64,000 bases of DNA from Anniella stebbinsi (GCA_029215795.1 JARDYH010000002.1:45492001-45556000); one strand, 5' to 3'; positions 33,546 through 46,375 are shown, numbered from the stretch's first letter. The notes: a model not told the origin generated them from the letters alone. Numbers and translations: made by a program.

Positions 33546-36360
33546 GTGTCTTTGTTGTGAGGATGTGGAGGGAAGTTACAAGATTTCACCACATAGAAAG
33601 ATAATCTCAGAACTGCAGTTCAGAGAGAGCCACCTTTCCACACCCCCGCCTTGACCATCTCTTTTCTGTTTCTTTTCTAAGCTTTTTCTGGCCAGTATCC
33701 AACTGTGTTATTCTGCTTGCACAAGTGGGCACTGCGCTAGTGGAAACCAAGTTCCAAACTATGCACAAGAGGAGGATTCAACTAAACTCTCCACTTGCGC
33801 AACTTGCACTTGTGCAACTCGCTGACTGATTGCACAACCTGGGCTCACAGATTTTGCACAAGCTCTTGCACAACCAATAGCTGTGGTGGAGCCACACAAG
33901 CACAACTTCAGTTGGCGGAATGGCGGCTGGATACTACTCTCTGTCTCCTTGATGCTGCTCGGCCCTCTTTCCATTGTCCCCCTTTCTCTGCTCCCACCCC
34001 CAAATCTGCCTCTTGCTTCTTCCAGCCTCCTTCTCTACTCTCCTTCCTAATCTCCCATCAAATACTCCTTTAATTTTGAACTCTCTCCAGACACCACATT
34101 ATTTTGATGTAATTTATGGAGATAATGATGATAAATGGGAATAATTAATTGAAGGGAAATTGATTAAATTTGGAGCAGGATCTAGGTGAGAACCGGGCAA
34201 TTAATTGGGAGTGGCTCCCTGATTTGCCCTTGGCTTGCTTTTGGATTAATACTCGTCAACTTTTTGGAAACTCTATTTTGATGCAAATGTTGCCATTTTT
34301 TTAGGAATGTATATGAAAGGGCTTCTTAAAACACACACACGCACGCATGCACCCCCCCCCCACCAGCCACACTTTTTTGTGTGGTTTTTTCACGCCTATT
34401 GATAGTCACTGCAAATTAATTATAGTCAGGAACTACTGATTTGGATGTGACATGAGGGTGGGGTCCAAATTAGCTGAAGATTTAAACTCATTAGGGGTGA
34501 TTTGGATTGGTAAATTAATTGGCTGGTTTTGCATTCTGTGAAATGTAAACCCTCATAATTATTTCTAAATTTTCATGTGCAAACTTTGTGCAGGTTTGTG
34601 TCTGTGCCCCCATACCTTTTAAGTGCCTAGCGATACCTCTGATATCATAACAAACATATCGAAACTGCAGTTCAAAGCCAGTCTATAGTGGTGGAAGGAG
34701 CTATACTATGACTGAACCCAGGGATAGAGAAAGGAGTTTTATGGAAGAGCTAGAACTGTGGCATTGGCCCTCTCTTGGGTTTTTCAAGATTGATAGCCAC
34801 TACCTTCAGACATTTGACACTTGATCAGCAGGCATGAGAGCTGGCAGGGAAACTTCATGCAACACAACTAATTTGGGGAGAAAACTAGTGAAGAGTCCAC
34901 ACAGTAAAGAGGTCAAATCAATCAGGCACAGTTAGATTATGTGAAAATACTGAGGACAGGCAGAAGAATTTTAACAGAAGGTGTCTAAATGTTTCAGAAG
35001 CCAAACTCCAAACATGAGATGTGTCTTAAGTAGTGTCTGACTTGAATTTTCACTTGAAACACAATTGCAGGCTGAATTCACTCAGGTTATATTTCAGTTG
35101 AGGACATGAGTTAAAGTACAATTACTGCGTGTATAGCATGAACTTATATTTTTCTATACACGAAGTAGAACAGTATAAACAATATCTTAACCATTGTTCT
35201 GCGAGCTCCATCACACCAGCAGTTTATGGCACACTTGCCCTGCCTTGTATGTGTCTTTGCACCATGGTACTCACATGACATCATCCCTGTCCTGCTCTCA
35301 TCATGCCCCTTCCCCTCTTGTTGCATTTTATTTTGGTGCAGAGAAAGTCTGGAATATTTCTCCCCCTCTTGCTTTTTCCTTTGATGGGGGTTTGTTGCTG
35401 AGGAAAGGGGAGTGCAGGGCGGTTCTCCTCCTCCAGTACATGGGATTCCCCTCCTTCTTCATCATCTTCCCCTGCCTGCCCCTTCCTTTCCTGCCGTGGG
35501 GAACAGCCCCCCACCCCTCCTCCAGCTTCCTTTTCCTTCTCCCTAGCAGGATCTCCTCCTGCAACAGCCCTTTTCATTGCTGCTTTCCTCCTTCCCCATC
35601 CGGGTCAAGTAGGGAAGGAAAGGCTGAGGAGAGAGGGGGGAACACCACCAAACACTGTTTGGAGGAGACACTGCGAAAGCTCCTGGTCTGCAAGCGGTTT
35701 CTGGGGTTTGCAAAGGCAGATTGCTGGCTGCCTTTGCTGTGGGGCTGCTTGGAATGACTGTCCATCAGACAAGAACCAATGAAGTGTAGGGGGAAGGAGA
35801 AGGGGTGAGGGGAGGGGAGCGCAAGAATGGGAGAGCCCATGATTGAAAAGAGAGGCCCCCGGTATAGCTACGATCGTGAAAGGGAAACGGAGTTCAAAAT
35901 TGCAGGTGCATACAAATCATAAAAAAGTAGGTGTGATAGAGCTCTATTTGTGTGTGTGTGTACGCGCGTGCATGAGTGCATGCATTTGCATGCATATTCA
36001 TATTGGTGAACAAAATCAACGAGGTCTTTAGTGTTCAGCTGAGCAAGTGGGAAGTCTCCTGGAGAAATGTCGATCTCAAGTTACCCCTCTGCTCAAACTG
36101 ACTGAATGTGCTGAGAGGGAAGATAGGCATACCAGTACATATGAGCCCCAGTCACACCAGGTGCGCCAGCCACACCCCTCCCCAGCTGCATGTTTGGCCT
36201 AGGTATAAAAGAGCTCTACACATGTATTGTAGGTAGGAAATTAAGGACCAAGCATTGATTAATATTAATAATATATATCTTTTCATATTTTAAATAAAAC
36301 TTTCTTTGTTGTTTTTAAATACAGACTCTCACATATTGACTGATTTATTATGCTACCATT
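33546..36360. other. Unassigned sequence
   Basis: No gene recognised. A GC-rich and CT-rich part at 35280-35640 gives a 187-codon plus frame (35194-35757) and opposing minus frames; these look compositional. Short (AC)n and C runs lie near 34330-34361, and a (GT)n run near 35949-35961. Confidence 0.35.
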
Positions 36361-36361
36361 A

Positions 36362-36712
36362 TAAGAGCGTCATCACATGGGGAAAAACGTGTTTCCTTAC
36401 CGTCACTTCTCCTCGCTTCCTCATTCTTCCCGGAGGGGAAAGAGGACATAAACGAAGACCTTGTGAACCGTTCAGAGGCTGTCTTTATCGTGCTGTTTTT
36501 CCTGCACATAGCAGGAGATTGCGGCACATTCTGTTTTTAAACAAAATAAAAGCCGGATTAAAAGGGGTCTATTTTGCTACAGAAAAATGAGCGGAAGGAG
36601 TGGGAGGCATGCAGGATGCAGATGATAACGATGTGTAAAGGACACATGCACATCCGTAAGTGGGCAGTATAGCAAGTGTGCGATTAAACACTTGTCTGAT
36701 GAACCTCTATTT
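36362..36712. mobile_element. Dispersed repeat R4, copy 2
   Basis: Begins AAGAGCGTCATCACATGGGG and ends CTTGTCTGATGAACCTCT, the decayed inverted end. Colinear with 31628-31960, with a short extra segment near 36535-36585 (ACAAAATAAAAGCCGGATTA) absent from the other copy. Confidence 0.72.
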
Positions 36713-37235
36713 CTTTGTTACTTCTCATGTCGTAGGTTGAGGGAACCAATAAGGCATATTGGGTGTCCTTTGGAACCCAGAGAGAGAGAAAGGTCTGATG
36801 CTTTGTTGTCAGTGTGGAAAAGTGAACCAAGTGTAAGCAGGCATTCCTGGAGGGTTGATTCCCGGTTTCTGAGGTAGAAACTGGAGAAGAGTGGAGCTTG
36901 GGCAAGAACATCACAGTACTCTAATTTGGAGGGCTGGCAGAGTTCAGGGCTCTATTTGAAGATGTCCTCTATTTGATCTGTCCAGTCTGAGTCTGGTTTC
37001 AAGTTAAAGAAGTGTCAAGATGAGACAACCTCTGGTGCTGTGTAGAGCTGTGAAGATTTTATTGTTGTAAAAACTCTTAAGATTGTAAAAACCAATTTTC
37101 AAAAAGCTCAACATTTAGGATAGGTTCTATCCTTCGTCAGGAGATGCGGAAACTGAAAAACTGCCTCAAAAGGCTAAAGAATGGGGAATTCCAGGCTTTT
37201 ATTCAGCGCCTTGTTAGGGAGCTGTGTTTGTGAAA
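36713..37235. other. Unassigned sequence
   Basis: Nothing recognised; TTAGGATAGGTTCTATCC near 37107-37124 is a short palindrome. Confidence 0.35.
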
Positions 37236-37237
37236 TC

Positions 37238-37714
37238 AATTCCCACTTGTACTCTGGAGCGTGTTCAAAGGAAGGCAACGAGGATGATTAGGGGACTGGA
37301 AACAAAGCCCTATGAGGAGAGATTGAAAGAACTAGGCATGTTTAGCCTGGAGAAGAGAAGATTGAGGGGAGACATGATAGCACTCTTCAAATACTTGAAA
37401 GGGTGTCACACAGAGGAGGGCCAGGATCTCTTCTCGATCAACCCAGAATGCAGGACACTGAATAATGGGTTCAAGTTACAGGAAAACAGATTCCGGCTGG
37501 ACATCAGGAAAAACTTCCTGACTGTTAGAGGAATACGATAATGGAACCAATTACCTAGGGTGGTGGTGGGCTCTCCCACATTAGAGGCATTCAAGAGGCA
37601 GCTGGACAACCATCTGTCAGGGATGCTTTAAGGTAGATTCCTGCATAGAGCAGGGGGTTGGACTCAATGGCCTTATAGGCCCCTTCCAACTCTACTATTC
37701 TATGATTCTATGAC
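37238..37714 (+). mobile_element. CR1-type LINE, 3' end (ORF2 C-terminus and tail)
   Basis: The plus frame reads [20 protein letters not shown], then [20 protein letters not shown], then [20 protein letters not shown], a TAA stop in place of a CAA codon, then WNQLPRVVVGSPTLEAFKRQ. The 3' UTR ends in ATTCTATGATTCTATGA at about 37698-37714. It is longer and better preserved than the copy at 1798-2184. Confidence 0.94.
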
Positions 37715-37715
37715 C

Positions 37716-38588
37716 TCTTATTTGGCAATGCATAACTGGCCACCCTAGACTAACCCCACCCCATCTTGGGACAGTTTCTTCCTTCCTTGTAGACTATGGC
37801 TTGCTGCCTGAATTGTTTGCTGTGAGCAGACATTTTCCAATGGCATTTGCCTTGGGCAAGGAGTAGCCAGAAATGGAGAGAGAGGAAAGCAGCCAGCATG
37901 AACAGAACAGTGAGTCCTTTGGGCCGCAGTCTGTTGACAATGTCAACATCACAACCTCTCCTTGACAAACTCAAAACTGGAGATGTAGAAGTATCGCTTT
38001 TAAAGGTCAGAAAATACAGTTTTCAGAAAATCTTAGAATGACTGTCCATGCTCCATTTCTACCCTAAAAGCTGTAGGAATAAATTATAATCATCTCATAG
38101 TCCAAGAGTGGGGGGGGGGGGGGAGGTTGTGTCCAATTTTAAGGTTGTATTGTAAACAGACATGAAAATCTAAGATGCTTTTACAGGTAATACAGATGGC
38201 TGGACTTAACCGAAACAATGGCTAGGTGAAAAGTTCAAAGAATAAGAAGTCAACGAAAAAAATTAAAAAATGATGGTGGTGAGGGAGACTATCTGCCTGG
38301 AGCAGCAAGATTGTGAATTTATTGTCTAAAATGCATTCTTTCCCTGTCTGTTTTTGCATGACATCATATTTGGGACACTGAGGATAAGGCAGGAGTGAGT
38401 TAGCTTTTTCCTCTAAGAAAATCAGGGGCCAATCAGCATCTTGATAGCCTCTCTCATTTTACATTAGTCCACTGGTTTGTCACAAAGATCCCCTGTGTGT
38501 TCAGCATTTTTTTCCATGCTAGGAAGATTATATATATGTTGAGCTTTTTTAATTGACCCCTGAATAGTTCAAATGATATGTGGTTTGT
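37716..38588. other. Unassigned sequence
   Basis: No gene recognised. A run of about 16 G lies at 38109-38124. Confidence 0.35.
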
Positions 38589-38589
38589 T

Positions 38590-38679
38590 TTTAGGCTTTT
38601 ATGGTTTAAAATTTTGTATATTGGTTTTTAAATGTTCAAACCACCCAGAGAGCTTCAGCTATGGGGCAGTATATAAATG

Positions 38680-38723
<44 letters not shown>
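38590..38723 (+). mobile_element. LINE 3' end with (AAT)n tail
   Basis: TTTATGGTTTAAAATTTTGT, then AACCACCCAGAGAGCTTCAG, then GGGCAGTATATAAATGTG and about 14 AAT triplets. The same sequence order occurs at 46790-46945, with an AAAT tail. The conserved box followed by a microsatellite tail is typical of L2-like 3' ends. Confidence 0.7.
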
Positions 38724-38724
<1 letters not shown>

Positions 38725-41570
38725 CTAGAGAGAAACGATTCTCCTGTTCGAAAAACATTGTCAACCTGTATTTCTGCTCTTGCAGCTTCCAAAGATGTGG
38801 CTCAATTTTATACCTTCCTGAGCTCAAAGGCTTCATAGTGAAAGCTAATTAATACTTGAAAGACAATGTTGGACAGTGGTTGCTTCTAGGAAGGCATTCA
38901 GCATCCTGGATAATGACCAGAATTGTGCATTCTATTTTTTTATTTTTTGGTCTTCTTTATAGTTTGCCATATGCTTCAAAGAAACCAAGGGTGAGCAATC
39001 AAGCCTTTGAAAAACAGAGATAATCACAGATAATTGCAGGTGCAGAGTAATAAAGGGTAATGATAGTATCTTGCATTGCCTGGAGATTTCCCTGGAACTC
39101 TGGAAGTATATCCAGGAGTTTGCTTTCTTCTTCTTCTTTTTAAAGTATCGGCCTGTGCTACATTTCCCAAGAATGCAGAACACTGTGAGCCAAAACTGAC
39201 ATTACTTTTAATCTGCATCTATCTAGCTACGTATTATTTATTATTTTACTCTAGAGTAGATGCAGGGAGACAGTGCAAATATTAAAAACCCCTCTACCTC
39301 CCATGCTAGGGTCTTGATCCAGATTGGGCCCCTGTGCCTACTCTAGAGTAAAAATTTGTTTATTTACAGTACTTTCATCCCATTCCTCAGCCACATTGGC
39401 TCCTTGAGCTGTTGATATGCAATTGGTTAAATAAGATGGCTACTGCCCACAAGCTTACAATCTAAAAAGACATGACACACAAGGAAAAGAGGGTGGGAAG
39501 GGAAGAGGAAAAAATGAAGTAGTCTTTCAGCCACACTATGGAATGGCCCTTCTCCCCACTCATTTACCTCTGTGCAGCCTGCTGGAATGACCAGCAAATT
39601 CACCCAAATTGGGACTGGGGGAAGGGGAGAAACACGCTGCTGGATATGGGTTTAAATGCTTTGCTTTAGCCCTGAAATTGCATAGTAATCCTGACCTTTG
39701 CGAGCACTTGCTGTAGGCTTTGCTGATTTGGGGAAGTGATACAATTCATCCTGCTTTCAGGATATTGTCAGGCAGCCCCCGTGTCTAGATACTTGCATCT
39801 TTAAATATTTGAATTACAGCATCAGCATGTGCCGGTATTTACAGGCCACTGAAGAAGACTAAAACGTCAAAACGTGTTTGGCCTGCCTCCTTTATTGATT
39901 TATAGAGCAATTTGCTTGATCATCTCTGAAGAGAAATTTGATTGTGTATTTCAATTGCTCTATTTGATTGTGAACATATTTATATAAAATATATTTTTAA
40001 AAAATTGTAAACATTAACTTTTTGGTTATTCCTTGGACAGGGACCATCTGACCTATACCTCCATTGCTGCTGTGACAATCTCCTCAATGATAGGGTGGCT
40101 CCATCTTAAATAAGAAATCAAACTATTTGCTCAGGACATTCAGCACTATCTTGAAGCTGCTTCTTCCCCAGGGCAAGGAGACAGCAGTGGCCATGATACA
40201 GAAGGTGGATGCAAGATGAAGGGCTAAAAATGAGAATAGAAGGAAGAGGGCCCTTTCTCTCCACAAACACCTTTCATCCCTTCCCATAAAATGGAAAGGA
40301 GCAAAGACGATGGAGGGAAGGTTGGATAGTTATAGGGAAAGACTAGAGCCCTTTCTCCTCCCAACAATTTTGCCATGTGTGAATGAAGTTAGTAATCATT
40401 TCCCCATGCAACACAACCCTTTCGTCTTTATAAACTAGCACATTTCACATTTTACAACTAATTTTCTCATGCACATGGGACCATATGTGTATGTATACAT
40501 GTGCATGTGCGCATACAGAAGTAATTATTTTTATTTGACATTTATAGTCAGTTGGGCTGCAATTGAGAGTACAAGATGGAAACAATTTAGCTAATGAGTT
40601 GTGGTTGCTGTTTTCTATTGCATCCTCACAGTCTAAACACCCAGGATGGCTCTTCCAACATATTGAGAGTTAAGATGCAGCATTTATTGTTTCAAACTAT
40701 AAATGGGGCATTATAAATCCCTCATATACACCAACCTTTCATGCCAAGTCAGTGTTCCAAGAAACATTTCTGTGGACGTTTATGAATTTTAAATGCCAGT
40801 TATGCAGGAAATTTTTAATTACCACTTTAAAAATCATGGTGCCGAACGATGCAGGAAATGTATACGGTTTATATATGCTTTTATTTGTGCACATTTGGCT
40901 ATTTTGTTCTTGCGTTGTGTATTTTTGCCTTTAGTAAACGCTGTAAATAAAGGAAGTAAAGCCTGTTTACAGTGGCGAGAATCCAAAGCGGTACTCCAGG
41001 ACAGCCAAGAACTTTGACACATCCAAGGGTAGTGTTGCCTTTTTTCTTTAAACACCCCCACCCCCAGGGCCATATCACTATTCTTAAGCTCCTCTCAATT
41101 TCAAAAGTGATGCATGAGGGTTTGTTGTTCAAAAACCACCTGTCAAAAGCACTCTTGAGCATGTGGAGCTAAATACACTCTTCTTTGAATTCTAGCATTT
41201 ATATTTATGGTTCAAATAAGCATGAGTCTAAATTTAATTTAGCAAAGACGGGGTTATGAACATTGGACTCCTCACCTCTTCCTCTCTCTCGCCTTCCTCC
41301 TCTTCTTTTTAATATAATTACTTGCATTTAGTATTCAGCATGTCCCCACTCATTTGTATTTGGAAGGAAGAAGTAAATAACACACATAGGCTCCATTCAT
41401 ATTTTGCAGAATTTGCAGATATTTCGTACTTGGGTATCCCATTACAAAACCAAAACATAATGAGGAAATGACCTAAATCTTTCTTCAAATGTCAGCTGCC
41501 TAACCAGTTACCTCCATCTTGGCTTTTTACATTCAAAGCTGGCTCACTTGTGAGGCAGGCTGAAGGAAGT
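38725..41570. other. Mostly unassigned; reversed LINE-like piece at about 39345-39510
   Basis: The part at 39345-39510 (CCACAAGCTTACAATCTAAA, GACACACAAGGAAAAGAG) matches 56712-56880 and is a reversed 3' end of an unnamed LINE. The remainder shows no gene or repeat I can support. Confidence 0.4.
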
Positions 41571-41574
41571 TTGT

Positions 41575-42055
41575 GGTAGATACAGGTGAAAATTTTGTTC
41601 CAGTTTGGTTCTCATAAGAATTTACTCAAGTTCGCAAAGTTTCCAATATTTGAACTTGTAAAAGATTCAAACATGGGAGAAACCAAAACTGACAGATACA
41701 TCCATCTAGGCTGAGAGCTTTTGGTGCTTTGTTCTTGAGAAGTCTGTGTATTGCTCTTGAATCCCTGTGTATTTTACCATGCTAGTACTGAATTAGGCCT
41801 ACCACCTCTTTTTCCTGATAGGCTCCTCATCTTTAACAGCTAAATGGGAGGCAGGTACATTATGCTCCGTGTTGGGACTAGCTGCAATTTTAGAATTTGG
41901 CTGGTGCAGGTGGGTGAGAATTTCAGTTCAGTTCATTTTTGGTAAGAATTTACCAAACTTAGCAAAGTTCTTCAGATCTGGGAGAGAAAGAACTTAAGAT
42001 TTTAAAATTCAAATGTGTAAGAAAGTGAAACAAAAAGATTGTCCCATCCTTAACC
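41575..42055. repeat. Dispersed repeat R1, copy 2
   Basis: Colinear with 4025-4700; see there for shared blocks. This copy lacks the (TA)n expansion and is shorter. GAATTTACTCAAGTTCGCAA and GAATTTACCAAACTTAGCAA show the internal duplication clearly. Confidence 0.65.
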
Positions 42056-43005
42056 TGTGGTAAGATTTAGCAGTGGAAAATTTTGAACAGTTATTGTCCA
42101 AAATATATTGCCATTGAGCCGTCAATATACACATTACAAGCCAGTTTCCTGGTGTGGTTGCTCTAGAAAAGTGCATATTTGTCCAAATTCAATCTGGCAC
42201 CCAGTGCACATTGCTGGCACTCCCCACACTCTTTGGAGTAAGATGGAAAAAGATGGACTAGTTTGGGTTGGAAAAGGGACAGATCCAGATGTTGGAGGAA
42301 GTCTGTCCTAACCTTATTGCCTTCAGATAGTCCTAATTGAATTGGGACATCCTTTCCTGGGTATCTAAACGCAAATGGGGCTATCAAAACATAGGGATGT
42401 CCAAATTTTGTGAAATCTGTCCTGCCTGTGTTTCGTGGATTGTTCAGTGTCGTTCCTTCTGGTGTCCGTTCACAGATGGATTAGATTTTTTCCCATTATG
42501 CGGAAAAATACATAAATAATTCCATAAGAAAGTTTGCAACCATTTACATGATTTGTGTTATTACATAACATTTAGTGTATTGTCCCCCACTCCATTCAAC
42601 TTTTCCCTATGTATATTTTCCAGCATGGCATATGTCTCAGGAGAAACTTGTGTATTTTCCTGTAAATAAATCTGTGTACATTTTGGGAAAGTAAAACAAA
42701 AATCTGACCGTCCATGGACTCAGTGGGGCCTGTGGAGGCAAGTCAGCAGCAGGTTCTGCAGATCAGATTCTTAGAAAGCCGAACTCATTTTAGTCCATCT
42801 TGAACTTCTCCAACATTCCTATTTGGATGTAATACTTTTTATTTGTCTTTGCCAAACTGTTGCTATCTGCCTAGCTGCTCATTTTTATTGAGATTGTTTC
42901 GAATTTTTGGCCCTCCTTGTCTTGCCAAGTTTATTAGATATCCACAGGCCATTCCACTAAATGATAGGTGTAATGTACACAATGACTCCAGCATCTTTAG
43001 CTGCT
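42056..43005. other. Unassigned AT-rich sequence
   Basis: A possible decayed DNA element starts near 42392 (TAGGGATGTCCAAATTTTGT) and may end near 42710, but the right end is not convincing. Confidence 0.3.
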
Positions 43006-43009
43006 GGTA

Positions 43010-43312
43010 GGCCACAAGAGGTCGAGTTGGCCACCAATTTGAAGGATTTTCAAAGGGGATTAGACAATTTCATGCAGGAGGCTATCAATGGCTATTAGTC
43101 CTTATGGGTATATACTACATCCAGTGTCACAGGCAAGATGTCTAAGTACATCAGTTGCTAGGGAACACGGGTGGGAGAATGCTATTACACTCATGTCCTG
43201 CTTGTGGGTTTCCCATAGACAGTTGGCTACTCTGTGCACAGAATGCTGGACTAAATAGACCCTTGGTCTGATCCAGCATGACACTTCTTACGTTATTATG
43301 TTTTTAGTTTCT
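43010..43312 (+). mobile_element. CR1-clade LINE 3' end with TTCTTATG-type tail
   Basis: Begins in the ORF2 C-terminus (GTTGGCCACCAATTTGAAGG), then the 3' UTR (CATCAGTTGCTAGGGAACAC, CCCTTGGTCTGATCCAGCAT) and a tail of CTTCTTACGTTATTATG. 5'-truncated. Confidence 0.85.
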
Positions 43313-45015
43313 TCATTCTCCCTGTTTCTACTTCTTAAATAAATTGGCAGTCAGTTGGGAAAGGGGTTATCTACTCCTAGAGCCCTTTCGAGAGGGGGGA
43401 GGGATGATGGCAAGGATTCCCACTGCTGCGATCGTCATTCACGGGGTACACGTGAGGGAAGTTTCCCTCAAGTAAAGGAGAGGCAGTACAGGAATATGTG
43501 TGCGCCTTGACAGCTGTTCTGATAGTCTATCAGTAGAAGTGGGTGGGGCTAAGCAGATGGGTACGGAGCATGGATTTTTAAAAATAACTCCTCCGAGATG
43601 CACACCAGCACAAACACACAGTAATGCAGGAGGGATGAGTACTGAGTCAAAAATGCGCTCCTACACATCAATATGTTTGTAATAAAACAACAACAACACA
43701 TGGTCGGCGCCAAAACATGCATTTAACCAATTTAAAAAGTTCCAAAAATGGTGGACGCCCACTCCCACACACGTCCAAAACTGCTAGACACACCACTGAC
43801 AGCTGGTTGGCTGTTTGCCCATCCGGGAGCTAGCGCCAAACATCAACAGCTTTGGGAAGGGGGGGCACACCAGCCTCAGTTGTTGGGACTTTAGTGAGAG
43901 AACTGGAAAAGCCGTGAAAAATCCAGTCACTGGAATTCCTGAATAAGAGAGGGGTCATCCCAAAATCACTGGAGGAGTAGGTGAATGTCATGTGGCCCAG
44001 TAGTGACGACCTCGATATTATTCTGAAATAAACAGCTGGTGTGGATAAGGCCAAAGTAAGAATAAGGGGAAGGGGAATGAGTGAGGAAAGCACTTTAATG
44101 CCATGACCAGCATCATGCTGTTGTAGTATAGGCCATCACAAGGAGGACATTCAAATTACAGGCAGGGAAGCCAATGTTTCACCCAGTGAAGGAAAAACCA
44201 AGCTTCACATTAGGCAAAGCTTGGCTTGGTAACAGTATAAAAGAACACTTTCGCAAACAATGTTTACAGCTTTGGGGCTAGAGAAATCCATACCTGCCAA
44301 GCTCCTCAATGAAATATAAACCAATCAATAAGGCACAATCATTCTAACATAGGTAACTATACAAAGAGCACCTTTCAGTGAATGACTTTGTAAACGAGCA
44401 GAAGTATTGATTGTATGTCTGCATTGCATTGTTGAGACAGCCTAGAAACTGTAGATATAGTTAATATTTCATATCCACCTACCCTACAGATCCTGTTTTG
44501 AAAAACAATGTCAAAAACAAAGCTAGAGAAAATACCTACTTGGGAATATCAGCATTTGCAAACAAGAAGGAAAAGTTCACTGGAAAGAGAATTGATTTTG
44601 AAACACTCTGGTAGACCTCCTCTTTGTTTGTTATGTTCACACAGGAACCATGGTGCATTCATTATAGGAATTAACTCATCAGTTCCATGGCTGACTCAGT
44701 CAAATCCAGAACGATAAGAAATTCATAGCACCTATCCACCCCAAAACCATTGTTTACCTACAGAAATTTTTAAAGTTAATTATTCATTGAAAATATCTCA
44801 TGAGTAAAGTATTTTACAATACTTTTGTACCCAACTCTGTGAAAATGTCATGATCATTTCTCTTTTGCAGTAGCGGAACTGAGGCTAAAAGCATTGCCCA
44901 AGAACACATAGTAAGTTCATAGCTGGAGCTGCTGAAATCTATGTGCAGCTGTCCTGTGTGGTGGCAAACCACTGAATAGCAGGAATTCTTCAGTGAAGTA
45001 CCTTAAGGGCCTTGA
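43313..45015. other. Unassigned sequence
   Basis: No gene or repeat recognised. Short open frames at 43830-44093 and 44508-44717 have no recognisable domain. Confidence 0.35.
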
Positions 45016-45017
45016 CT

Positions 45018-45068
45018 GACTCCCTAGCTAGGCTGGCCATTGGAGTATTGGGTGGTATAGAAACACAA

Positions 45069-45115
<47 letters not shown>

Positions 45116-45118
45116 ATG
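45018..45118 (+). mobile_element. LINE 3' end with (AAAT)n tail
   Basis: TGGCCATTGGAGTATTGGGT and GGTATAGAAACACAATAAAT are followed by about 12 AAAT units (45069-45117). Only the 3' box and tail are recognisable. Confidence 0.6.
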
Positions 45119-45355
45119 GTATATGAGAGTTCCTGTTCCAGAGAGCCTTACCTGAGCAACATGGTCTTCCTGAGCTCTGGTGTGTTCCTGTACCCTCAGT
45201 TGTCTTCTGGATTCGCTACCAGAAAATATTGTGATGGCCAACAATTTGGATGGCTATAAAAGCGGATTAGACAAATTGATGAAGGAAAACGTTATCAATG
45301 GCTACTAGTCCTGAAGGCTATATGCTACCTCCAGTATTAGATGCAGTATTCCTAT

Positions 45356-45798
45356 TAGGGCTGTGACCGGATCCAGATCCGGATCCCGAATTCAGAGCAG
45401 ATCGGGCTGATTCGGATCTATGGATTCCAGATCCGAATCAGATCAGATCGGGCCGGGTCAGATCGGATCCATGATCTGGATCCAATCTGGATCCAGACAC
45501 AGCACTCCCTCCCGCTCTCCCTGCTCTCTCCCTCCCCCCACTTCCCTTGCTTATCTGCTGCCTCCTCCACGTCGTGAGCCGGAAAGCGGCTGGCCGACAT
45601 CAAGGAGGCAGGATGACACGGAGGACAATGGGGGACGACGTGGAGGAGGCAGCAAGTAAGCAGAGAGAGTGGGGTAAGGGAGGGAGAGAGTGGGCAGAGT
45701 GGGCAGAGTGGGAGAGAGTGCTGTGAACGGACCCGGATCCGAGTCAGATCAGATCCTGACAGATCAGGATTGGATTGGGGGGTCTGTTCACAGCCCTA
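45356..45798. mobile_element. hAT-like element, 443 bp, GATCC-type subterminal repeats
   Basis: Left end TAGGGCTGTGACCGGATCC, right end GTTCACAGCCCTA. The flanks ATTCCTAT (45348-45355) and ACTCCTAT (45799-45806) form an 8-bp duplication with one mismatch. Both sides carry GGATCC, CAGATCAGATC and GATCCGA repeats; the middle is CT/GA-rich with a shallow palindrome. Removing it restores the CR1 sequence. Confidence 0.85.
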
Positions 45799-45936
45799 AC
45801 TCCTATGAACACCAGTTGCTGAGGAATATGAGCAGGGGGGTGCTTGCACTCTTGTCCTACATGTGAGTTTCTCACAGGCAGCTGGTTGATCTTTCAGTGT
45901 GTGAGCACAATGCTGGACAAGATGGGCCATTCTTGA

Positions 45937-46131
45937 TTTTTTTACAAAAAATTGTACCCTGCCTTTCTACCAAGAAATTGGCACTCAAGGCAGTTTACAA
46001 TCATAGGAAGTAAAACGTTTTAAAATAAAACTTGATTAAAACAATAATAAAACAAATATATTAGAAACAGAACTGAAAACACAACAGGATAGAAACAGCA
46101 CCCAACCCAACAGACCAGCTTAAACGTCAAA
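45937..46131 (-). mobile_element. LINE 3' end, reversed, inserted in the CR1 copy
   Basis: TACCCTGCCTTTCTACCAAG and CTCAAGGCAGTTTACAATCA read on the minus strand as a conserved 3' box; an A-rich stretch follows. Its boundaries are set by where the CR1 sequence breaks off and resumes. Confidence 0.6.
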
Positions 46132-46175
46132 GGCCTTGGTCTGATCCAGCATGGTTCTTCTTACATTCATATATT

Positions 46176-46375
46176 TTTAAGAACATTAGAAGAACCCCGC
46201 TGGATCAGGCCAAGGGTCCATCTAGTCCAGCATTCTGTTCACACATTGGCTGACCAGATGCCCACAGGAAAACCACAAGCAGGACATGAGTGCAACAGCA
46301 CCCTCCCACCCATGTTCCCCAGCAACGGTTCTACATGGGCTTATTGCCTCTGATATTGGAGGTAGCCACTGATAG
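46176..46375 (-). mobile_element. CR1-clade LINE 3' end (TTCTTATG family), reversed
   Basis: Plus-strand start TTAAGAACATTAGAAGAACC, then GCTGGATCAGGCCAAGGGTC, CACAAGCAGGACATGAGTGC and CCATGTTCCCCAGCAACGGT. It lies tail to tail with the preceding copy. Confidence 0.86.

Larger units (their letters stand above)
45215..46172 (+). mobile_element. CR1-clade LINE 3' end (TTCTTATG family) interrupted twice
   Basis: Three pieces belong to one element: 45215-45355 (VMANNLDGYKSGLDKLMKE-like C-terminus and CTACCTCCAGTATTAGATGC), 45799-45936 (ATGAACACCAGTTGCTGAGG to GCTGGACAAGATGGGCC), and about 46132-46172 (CCTTGGTCTGATCCAGCATG, TTCTTCTTACATTCATAT). The first gap is a hAT-like element with an 8-bp duplication, the second a reversed LINE fragment. 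Confidence 0.85.

Noticed and set aside
35194..35757. Long plus-strand open frame (187 codons)
   Set aside because: Composition follows CT/GC-rich DNA, opposing minus frames are also open, and no domain or family pattern is visible.
38661..38852. Poly-asparagine open frame
   Set aside because: It is the translation of the (AAT)n tail of a LINE 3' end.
39840..39880. GAAGAAGACTAAAACGTCAA motif as a Penelope-like element end
   Set aside because: Reminiscent of retroelement 3' regions, but too short and without a supporting reading frame.
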